A DNA stretch of 11,701 nt from an uncultured bacterium (lineage in GTDB: Bacteria; Bacillota; Clostridia; Lachnospirales; Lachnospiraceae): NCBI GenBank assembly GCA_946543095.1, contig CAMNLO010000021.1, positions 1 through 11,701 of the forward strand, given 5' to 3'. Made by a program: the position numbers and the translations under genes. The first letter of the stretch is position 1. The number at the start of each line of letters is the position of its first letter. The notes under the pieces are model-generated. The model was not told where the DNA came from and did not search any database. It saw only the letters and a program-made list of their open reading frames with translations. Below are positions 6,386 through 11,701 of this stretch, piece after piece.

Positions 6386-6526
6386 TTAAGCCTCCTCCTT
6401 TGCCGCGTTAGCGGCAGCCTGAGGAGAAATCACGCAGGTGATTTCTCCGATAGGAACAGTGCGATCTGGGCCGGTCACGGCACAGATGCGAGTATGAAAA
6501 ATCATCGCATCAGCGTGATTTTTCAT
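6386..6526 (-). CDS. Hypothetical 46-residue ORF inside the multi-hairpin element
   Basis: An ATG overlaps the pyrE stop as ATGA, with GGAGG 4 bases upstream, and the frame ends in TAA touching the ATG of the 50-residue gene. The product (MKNHADAMIFHTRIC...) shows no family, membrane span or signal. Nearly all its codons lie in hairpin arms, and its last codons appear to be the duplicated old end of pyrE. It may be translated, coupling pyrE to the small membrane genes, but it is most simply a by-product of the inserted element. Confidence 0.3.
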   Translation of the reverse strand: MKNHADAMIFHTRICAVTGPDRTVPIGEITCVISPQAAANAAKEEA

Positions 6527-6540
6527 ACTTCCTCCTTTGC
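6393..6540. repeat. Four-hairpin element bounded by 11-bp direct repeats
   Basis: tcctcctttgc occurs at 6393-6403 and again at 6530-6540, 137 bp apart. Between them lie four back-to-back hairpins: GCCGC/GCGGC (6402-6415), a perfect 11-bp stem GGAGAAATCAC/GTGATTTCTCC (6423-6448), ATCTG-GCCG/CGGC-CAGAT with one mismatch (6464-6487), and a 14-bp stem AGTATGAAAAATCA/TGATTTTTCATACT extended by CGC/GCG past a one-base bulge (6491-6529). Removing one 137-bp unit restores a pyrE ending KEEA, with its TAA directly abutting the next ATG. This points to insertion of a small palindromic element with an 11-bp target duplication. Confidence 0.7.
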
Positions 6541-7197
6541 TCCGTACTCATGGTAGTATGCTTCGATCCTCTGAAGCAGTCCGGGATCCGAAAGCTCCCC
6601 CTTCTCCTTCAGATAAGCGATGACTTCCTTCATGGAAACAATGGCCCCGGTGGGGAAGCCGTATTTCCGGCTTACCTCCTGCAGGGCGCTCCCATCGCTC
6701 TCAAGCCCCTTTTCTCCTCTGTCCAGCATGACCATCATGCCTATGATCCGGATATCTCCCTGGGCCTTTAAGATGGGCCAGGTCTCCTCAATGGATTTCC
6801 CGGAGGTGGTCACATCCTCGATGATCACCACCCTGTCCCCATCCTTTATTCTGGAACCCAGAAGGATCCCGGCATCCCCGTGGTCCTTGATCTCCTTCCT
6901 GTTGGAGCAGTACCGGATCTGCTTTCCGAAAAGCCTTGCATAAGCGATGACACAGGCCACGGACAAAGGAATCCCCTTATAAGCAGGCCCGAACAGGACA
7001 TCGAAATCGTCCCCGTAGGCTTCATGGATGGCTCTGGCATAGCTCTCTCCCAGCTTCAGCAGCTGCTCCCCCTCCACAAAGGCTCCCGCGTTCATGAAAA
7101 AGGGAGATTTCCGTCCGCTCTTCAGCGTAAAATCTCCGAACTGCAGTGCTTTTGCCGAGATCAGAAAATCAATAAAGTCCTTTTTATACTGTTCCAA
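6523..7197 (-). CDS. pyrE: Orotate phosphoribosyltransferase
   Basis: PyrE joins orotate to PRPP to give OMP and pyrophosphate, the fifth step of pyrimidine synthesis, in the cytoplasm as a dimer. The PRPP-binding motif VVIIEDVTTSGKS is at residues 123-135, the mobile loop RKEIKDHGD near 100-108, and FTLKSGRKSPFF near 23-34. The length of 224 residues is normal. I start at TTG 7197 because GGAGG at 7203-7207 then has a 5-base spacer and the product begins MEQYKKDFIDF, as in clostridial homologues; the GTG at 7201-7203 overlaps that site. The gene overlaps the kinase end by 14 bp. The stop TGA is supplied by the first bases of the hairpin element. Confidence 0.95.
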   Translation of the reverse strand: MEQYKKDFIDFLISAKALQFGDFTLKSGRKSPFFMNAGAFVEGEQLLKLGESYARAIHEAYGDDFDVLFGPAYKGIPLSVACVIAYARLFGKQIRYCSNRKEIKDHGDAGILLGSRIKDGDRVVIIEDVTTSGKSIEETWPILKAQGDIRIIGMMVMLDRGEKGLESDGSALQEVSRKYGFPTGAIVSMKEVIAYLKEKGELSDPGLLQRIEAYYHEYGAKEEV

Positions 7198-10060
7198 GCG
7201 CACCTCCGATCGCCGCTCCCATTTCCCTGAAGCTCTTTATAAAATCAGGTGTTTTCTTAATAATATCCTCTGTTTCCCTTTTGTCTCCCAGCTCCTGAAG
7301 CTCCGCTGCCCGTTCTCCCAGTTCCATTGCTCCGATGGCTCTGGAGGCGCTTTTCAGAGAATGGACAAGGATCGTATAACGTTCGATATTGTTTTCCCTC
7401 AGATAGCCCTCCAGCTCATCCGCATAGCCCTGGGCCGTGTTGGCGTATTCTTCCAATATCGCCTGATATGTTTCCTCATCCCCGAAGCAGTTTTCCAGTC
7501 CGGTTTCCGTGTTCAGTCCCGGGATCCCCTCGAGGCCGCATGCCTCCTCTGCTTCCGCTTCCGCCTGCTGCATTTCATCAGGCGCTTTCGTTTCTGAAGC
7601 CCCTGCCCTGTCCTCATACTCCACCTTGTCTGCCGGCAGATACTGGATCAGCAGCCGCTCCAGACGCTTCGGATCCACGGGCTTGGAGAGATAATCATCA
7701 AAGCCCGCCTTCAGGAAGGCTTCCCTGGCGCCAAAGACCGCATCCGCCGTCAGCATGATGACGGGGGTCTTCTCATTCATGTGAAAGGCCGGCTCCTTTA
7801 AGTGCTTCAGGGTCTCCATGCCGTCCATTTCCGGCATGCGCTGGTCCAAGAAGATCAGGTCATACTTCTGAGCTGCCGCCTTTTCCAGACACTCAAAGCC
7901 GCTCAGGGCTATATCCAGTTTGATCTTCGTCTGCTTCAAAAGACCCTGCAGGACCTTGATATTGATCAGGATATCGTCCACCACCAGGATCTTTGCTTCA
8001 GGAGCCCGGAAGCCTGCGGAATAGCCGCCCTCCACTTTTTTCGTCTCCCGGAACATGGCCTCCATGTCTCCGATAGGGGTCCAGTCAACGACCTTCTGGG
8101 CGAGCCGGAAGAAAAAGGTGCTGCCCTTTCCGTATTCGCTTTCGATCTCAATGCGGGAGCCCATTTCCGCAAGGAGCTCCGTGACAATGGAAAGCCCCAG
8201 TCCCGTGCCTTCGATATCCCGGTTCTTTCCCTCCTCAATGCGTACATAGGGAGAAATGATGATGGGGATATTCTCCTTCCGGATGCCGATGCCCGTGTCC
8301 TTCACCCTGCAGGTGACAAGGATCTCATCCTCCCCGGTCTTTTCGTATTCGATCTCTAAGGTGATGCTGCCTTCCTTCGTATACTTGATGGCATTGGTGA
8401 GCAGGTTCATGACGCATTCCTTGATCCTGGTCTCGTCGCCGTAAAGGATATGGGGCAGCGTGGGATCCACATGGACGATAAAGTCCAGATCCTTTTCCCT
8501 GGCGCGGTATAACACCATGTTCATCAGATCATTCAGGGCGGAACCAACCTCGTATTCCTCCGGCACCAGCTTGATCCTCCCGGACTCGATCCGGGACAGA
8601 TCCAGAACATCATTGATCAGGGATAAAAGCGTCCTTCCGGAATTCCGGATATCCGACGCATATTCCCGGATCTTTGTTTCTCCGGATTCTCTTAAGATCA
8701 TCTCGTCAAGACCCAGGATCGCGTTGATGGGGGTCCTGATCTCATGGGAGAGATGGGAAATGAAGCGGGTCTTTGCCTCATTGGCCTCCCTGGCTTCATT
8801 GGCGGAACGCTCCAGCTCCGCGGTGGTGCGGGACAGGAAGGTCACAAGACGGTTTACCAGAGGGACGCTCTCTCCGGCGTAGGGATAATAGGAAAAGGCA
8901 GAAAGATCCTGTTTCAGGGATTCCGGAAGCTCTCCTTCCCGGAAGGCTATGCTGACCAGTGCCGAGGTCAGCTCCCCGCCGCTCTCCCCCAGGATGTAGA
9001 GCTCCGAATAGCCGTGAAAGGAAAGGAATTCAGGGACCGCTCTGCGATAGACCTTAAACTGGCTCTTTTCCTCCTCCCCTAAAAACAGGGTCCGGTTTAA
9101 ACAGCTGTTCATCAAAAGGGCCTGGGTCCCGAAGGCGTGGATCTCCTGGCAGTTTTCATAGGTCTCTTTGTTGATCACTCCGGGATCCGCGTAGGAAAGC
9201 TGGACCTGCTCTCCCTCCTCCACATTTGCGGAGAAACGGAAGGCTCCTTCGCCAGCATCCTGGATCATGATCCTGGCCACCGGCAGCCCTCCCTTATTCA
9301 TGATAAAGGGAAAGGCGCAGACATTGTCCATGGTGAGCTGCTCCTTCAGCAGCCCGAAGTATTTTGTGTACACCTCGGAGGTGGGAGCATTGTCGATCTC
9401 ATGGATCACAAAATCCTCCGCCTTTGTGATGGTCATTTTCTTTCCGATGGGGATCCAGCCCAAATTATAATGCACCCTCAGATGAAGGTCCTTCCCGGAA
9501 AAGGTCACACAGACGAAAGCCTCTGTCATGGGATCCTTCCCATGAAAGGCCGCCATCAGGCTCCTTCCGTCGGGATACACCACCAGTCCTGACCTGCCGC
9601 CGAAAAAGGGCAGCATCGGGAATTCCCGGGCCACAGGGTATACGAAGCGCTCCAGGGATAGGGTCTCACTGGCCCCGAAGACCAGCACCCCCTGCAGCTC
9701 CTTTTCCGCCTTCAGATCCTGCAGCAGGGCAGCCGAGGCTGTCTTTTCCTCTCCCCTGATACAGGGATAGGAAAACACTCTTGCTTCCCCGGTCTCAAAG
9801 ACCAGGAAGGTGTAGCTGTCCTCCAGATGCTCCGGATTATGATAGATCACGCGCTTGTCCGTCATGCCGGAAATGACAGCCTCAGGGAAGGAATCCGAAA
9901 GCATATCCAGTTTATTTTCCACGGAAGACCGATCAGCGTCCTCTAAAAAAGCAAAGATCAGGAGACAGGCAGCGTTCCGGATCTCCGGACTCCTGCCCGC
10001 CTCCTGAAGCATTTTGAACAACTCCAGGTTGTTATGAACGTGATAAGTCTTCTGCAGCAT
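7184..10060 (-). CDS. Soluble hybrid histidine kinase: FIST-HisKA-HATPase-REC-HPt
   Basis: The protein has 958 residues and no membrane segment. Residues about 30-380 resemble a FIST sensor (FIST_N then FIST_C), a domain proposed to bind small ligands such as amino acids. HisKA follows with SHLSHEIRTP (phospho-acceptor His439), then HATPase with N box NLLTNAIKY (552-560), G1 DTGIGI (588-593) and G2 GTGLGL (618-623). A receiver follows with Asp695/Asp696, phospho-Asp739, Thr771 and Lys793, and last an HPt domain with His900 (VHSLKSASRAIG). Phosphate can thus pass His439 to Asp739 to His900 within one chain and on to an unlinked regulator; no DNA-binding regulator is in the window. The ATG overlaps the previous stop by one base (TAATG). 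Domain order is firm; the signal and output are unknown. Confidence 0.93.
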   Translation of the reverse strand: MLQKTYHVHNNLELFKMLQEAGRSPEIRNAACLLIFAFLEDADRSSVENKLDMLSDSFPEAVISGMTDKRVIYHNPEHLEDSYTFLVFETGEARVFSYPCIRGEEKTASAALLQDLKAEKELQGVLVFGASETLSLERFVYPVAREFPMLPFFGGRSGLVVYPDGRSLMAAFHGKDPMTEAFVCVTFSGKDLHLRVHYNLGWIPIGKKMTITKAEDFVIHEIDNAPTSEVYTKYFGLLKEQLTMDNVCAFPFIMNKGGLPVARIMIQDAGEGAFRFSANVEEGEQVQLSYADPGVINKETYENCQEIHAFGTQALLMNSCLNRTLFLGEEEKSQFKVYRRAVPEFLSFHGYSELYILGESGGELTSALVSIAFREGELPESLKQDLSAFSYYPYAGESVPLVNRLVTFLSRTTAELERSANEAREANEAKTRFISHLSHEIRTPINAILGLDEMILRESGETKIREYASDIRNSGRTLLSLINDVLDLSRIESGRIKLVPEEYEVGSALNDLMNMVLYRAREKDLDFIVHVDPTLPHILYGDETRIKECVMNLLTNAIKYTKEGSITLEIEYEKTGEDEILVTCRVKDTGIGIRKENIPIIISPYVRIEEGKNRDIEGTGLGLSIVTELLAEMGSRIEIESEYGKGSTFFFRLAQKVVDWTPIGDMEAMFRETKKVEGGYSAGFRAPEAKILVVDDILINIKVLQGLLKQTKIKLDIALSGFECLEKAAAQKYDLIFLDQRMPEMDGMETLKHLKEPAFHMNEKTPVIMLTADAVFGAREAFLKAGFDDYLSKPVDPKRLERLLIQYLPADKVEYEDRAGASETKAPDEMQQAEAEAEEACGLEGIPGLNTETGLENCFGDEETYQAILEEYANTAQGYADELEGYLRENNIERYTILVHSLKSASRAIGAMELGERAAELQELGDKRETEDIIKKTPDFIKSFREMGAAIGGALGTV
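7203..7207 (-). promoter_or_regulatory. Ribosome binding site that fixes the pyrE start
   Basis: GGAGG on the minus strand lies 5 bases before TTG (7195-7197) but shares its last G with the GTG at 7201-7203. It therefore favours the TTG start. The site lies inside the last codons of the kinase gene, so kinase and pyrE translation are likely coupled. Confidence 0.65.
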
Positions 10061-10980
10061 TACTTATTGAACATTCCTGCGCAGGTGGCCAGTGAGAGAT
10101 AAGCCATATCCGGCGCATCGGAACGGCCGGAGATAGCGATGGGGATGTTCGCTCCCATCAGGATCCCGCAGCCTGCCGCCTTGGCGTTGATCATCAGTAC
10201 CTTGACCAGAAGATTCCCCACCATCAGGTTCGGCACCACGATGCCGTCGAACTCCCCGCAGTAGGGGCAGTCATAGCCCTTTAATCTGGCGGCCTCCTTG
10301 CTGACGATCAGATCATAGGAAATGGGGCCCACCAGATTGCAGTCCGCAATGGGCTCATCCTTGTGGTCCATGACAATGGTCTGGGCCTCCACAGTGTCCT
10401 TCATATGGAAGCTGGGCTTCTCCACCAAAGACAGCAGCGCGATATTGGGCTGCTCGATGCCGCAGATCTTCAAGGCCCGGACCATGTTCTTGATCACATG
10501 CTTTCTGGTCTCGATGGAGGGCTCCACCAGCAGGGTCACGTCAGAGATGGCCAGGAGCTTGTCAAACTCCGGCACATCCAGAATGACCACATGGGTCAGA
10601 AGGGATTCTTCCTTCCGCATCAGGTGATTGGTCTTGTTCAGGATGGGGAGCAGGAAATCCCTGGTCTGGGTGTTTCCTCTCATGAGGCAGTCCGCCGCGC
10701 CGTGCTGGATCATCTCGATGGCGTACTGCACCACATTGGTGTCATCGGACACGGGCTGGATATCGTAGTCCCTGTCCACAAGGCCTGTGTACTCCAGCAT
10801 TTCATGGATCCGCTTGTAGTTTCCGATGAGGATGGGCTCCACAAAGCCGTCGGTCTGGGCGTCAAAAACGCCTTTCAGGATGTTCTCCACATCCGCCCCT
10901 GCCACTGCCACGCGCATGGGCTTTTTGCAATCCTTTGCCTTCTGTATGATATTGCCGAATTTAGTGCCGTTTTCACTCAT
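10060..10980 (-). CDS. Phosphate acyltransferase, PTA/PTB family (phosphate butyryltransferase-like)
   Basis: The enzyme family exchanges CoA and phosphate on acyl groups (acyl-CoA + Pi to acyl-phosphate + CoA), the step before an acyl kinase makes ATP. The 306 residues match the length of Ptb rather than Pta (about 330). Family signatures are ADCLMRGNTQTRDFL (96-110), the segment GPISYDLIVSKEAA (218-231) and the C-terminal block DGIVVPNLMVGNLL...ILMGANIPIAISGRSD (245-287). A CPYC pair at 238-241 sits just before that block and is unusual to my eye. RBS GGAGG lies 10 bases before the ATG. The gene follows hppA by 50 bp with no terminator between. Chain-length preference (acetyl, butyryl, branched) cannot be read from sequence, and no acyl kinase gene is adjacent. 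Confidence 0.85.
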   Translation of the reverse strand: MSENGTKFGNIIQKAKDCKKPMRVAVAGADVENILKGVFDAQTDGFVEPILIGNYKRIHEMLEYTGLVDRDYDIQPVSDDTNVVQYAIEMIQHGAADCLMRGNTQTRDFLLPILNKTNHLMRKEESLLTHVVILDVPEFDKLLAISDVTLLVEPSIETRKHVIKNMVRALKICGIEQPNIALLSLVEKPSFHMKDTVEAQTIVMDHKDEPIADCNLVGPISYDLIVSKEAARLKGYDCPYCGEFDGIVVPNLMVGNLLVKVLMINAKAAGCGILMGANIPIAISGRSDAPDMAYLSLATCAGMFNK

Positions 10981-11030
10981 AATTGAAAAGCCTCCGCTTC
11001 ACTTACTGAAACCTGGTTGAATGCTGCTGT

Positions 11031-11701
11031 TCAGAACCATCCGCCGTACTGCAGGAACAGAGGTGCGAACACCAGGCTCACCACAGTCATCAGCTTGATC
11101 AGGATGTTGATGGAAGGGCCGGAGGTGTCCTTGAAGGGATCTCCCACCGTGTCCCCCACCACCGTGGCATGATGGGTCTCGGACCCCTTGCCGCCGTGAT
11201 GGCCTTCCTCCACGTATTTCTTCGCGTTATCCCAGGCGCCGCCGGAATTGCTCATGAAAATGGCCAGCATCACACCTGTGACAAGAGCGCCGGCAAGCAG
11301 CCCGCCCAGTGCCGTGGGGCCAAGGATGAAGCCCACTGCCAGGGGCACGATGACCGCCATGATGCCGGGCGTCAGCATTTCCTTTAAGGCCGCATGGGTG
11401 GAAATGGCCACGCAGCTGGTGTAGTCCGGCTTCCCTGTCCCCTCCAGGATTCCGGGGATGGTACGGAACTGGCGTCTCACCTCTTCGATCATCTTATTAG
11501 CCGCCTTGGACACGGAATCCATGGTCAAAGCGGAGAACAGGAAGGGCAGCATGCCGCCGATCAAGAGCCCTACGATGACCTTATAGTCCAGGATATTGAT
11601 CCCCTCTTCAAACAGCTTCACGGACTGTGCGTAGGAAACGAACAGCGCCAGAGCCGTTAAGGCGGCGGAGCCGATGGCAAAGCCCTTGCCCATGGCTGCC
11701 G
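11031..11701 (-). CDS. hppA: Membrane-bound ion-translocating pyrophosphatase, C-terminal part (5' end beyond window)
   Basis: This is the last ~222 residues of a ~700-residue integral membrane enzyme that hydrolyses cytoplasmic pyrophosphate and pumps H+ or Na+. [17 protein letters not shown], then [30 protein letters not shown] and [17 protein letters not shown] are signature blocks; the last two form part of the catalytic site. About four hydrophobic helices are visible. The first complete codon (11697-11699) is Ala in AAMGKGF; this is the position where Lys marks K+-independent enzymes and Ala the K+-dependent ones, so the enzyme should need K+. Whether it pumps H+ or Na+ depends on helices outside the window. 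It ends YGGWF, and the reading frame runs open to the right edge. Confidence 0.96.
   Translation of the reverse strand, partial: AAMGKGFAIGSAALTALALFVSYAQSVKLFEEGINILDYKVIVGLLIGGMLPFLFSALTMDSVSKAANKMIEEVRRQFRTIPGILEGTGKPDYTSCVAISTHAALKEMLTPGIMAVIVPLAVGFILGPTALGGLLAGALVTGVMLAIFMSNSGGAWDNAKKYVEEGHHGGKGSETHHATVVGDTVGDPFKDTSGPSINILIKLMTVVSLVFAPLFLQYGGWF

Noticed and set aside
6386..6540. Riboswitch or pyrimidine attenuator between pyrE and the membrane genes
   Set aside because: No known aptamer consensus or PyrR-type anti-antiterminator and no terminator U-run is visible. The flanking direct repeats and the reconstructed empty site fit an inserted element better.

Overview
The window looks like a chromosomal segment of an anaerobic Clostridia bacterium, most likely a fairly GC-rich member of the Lachnospiraceae. 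The grounds are the gene content: a PTS-type DhaK, a PTA/PTB-family phosphate acyltransferase next to a membrane pyrophosphatase, an M29 aminopeptidase, a FIST-domain hybrid kinase and tiny Lachnospiraceae-style membrane proteins. AGGAGG-type ribosome sites and the coding style agree. This is inference from protein resemblance; no 16S or other taxonomic marker is present. Every gene I accept lies on the minus strand, so transcription runs from high to low coordinates.

From the right edge: the C-terminal part of a membrane-bound proton- or sodium-pumping pyrophosphatase (hppA, cut by the window end); a PTA/PTB-family phosphate acyltransferase; a 958-residue soluble FIST-HisKA-HATPase-REC-HPt hybrid kinase; and pyrE. 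These four are tightly packed: one gap of about 50 bp, one 1-bp overlap (TAATG) and one overlap of about 14 bp, so they are probably one transcript. After pyrE comes a 137-bp unit made almost wholly of four consecutive hairpins and flanked by 11-bp direct repeats, then two very small membrane-protein genes (50 and 100 codons) 4 bp apart.

Next is a second structured element of about 184 bp with TGATACA terminal inverted repeats; it begins at the stop codon of the 100-residue protein. It is followed by a long M29-type aminopeptidase, which overlaps by 41 bp a secreted lipoprotein with a glutamate-rich linker and a DUF3298/RsiV-like domain. Then comes a nicotinamidase-like cysteine hydrolase.

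A 341-bp intergenic region (948-1288) holds a perfect 12-bp inverted repeat, three gtttacataa repeats at 35-36 bp spacing, paired ttgtcac motifs resembling an insertion-sequence end, and a plausible promoter for dhaK. DhaK is nearly complete and runs off the left edge.

The enzymes are mostly housekeeping or fermentative: pyrophosphate energy recovery, acyl-phosphate metabolism, pyrimidine synthesis, peptide and NAD salvage, dihydroxyacetone use. I see no defence, phage or CRISPR system. The least ordinary items are the two multi-hairpin elements in the gene boundaries, the apparent solo insertion-sequence end upstream of dhaK, and the self-contained phosphorelay kinase.
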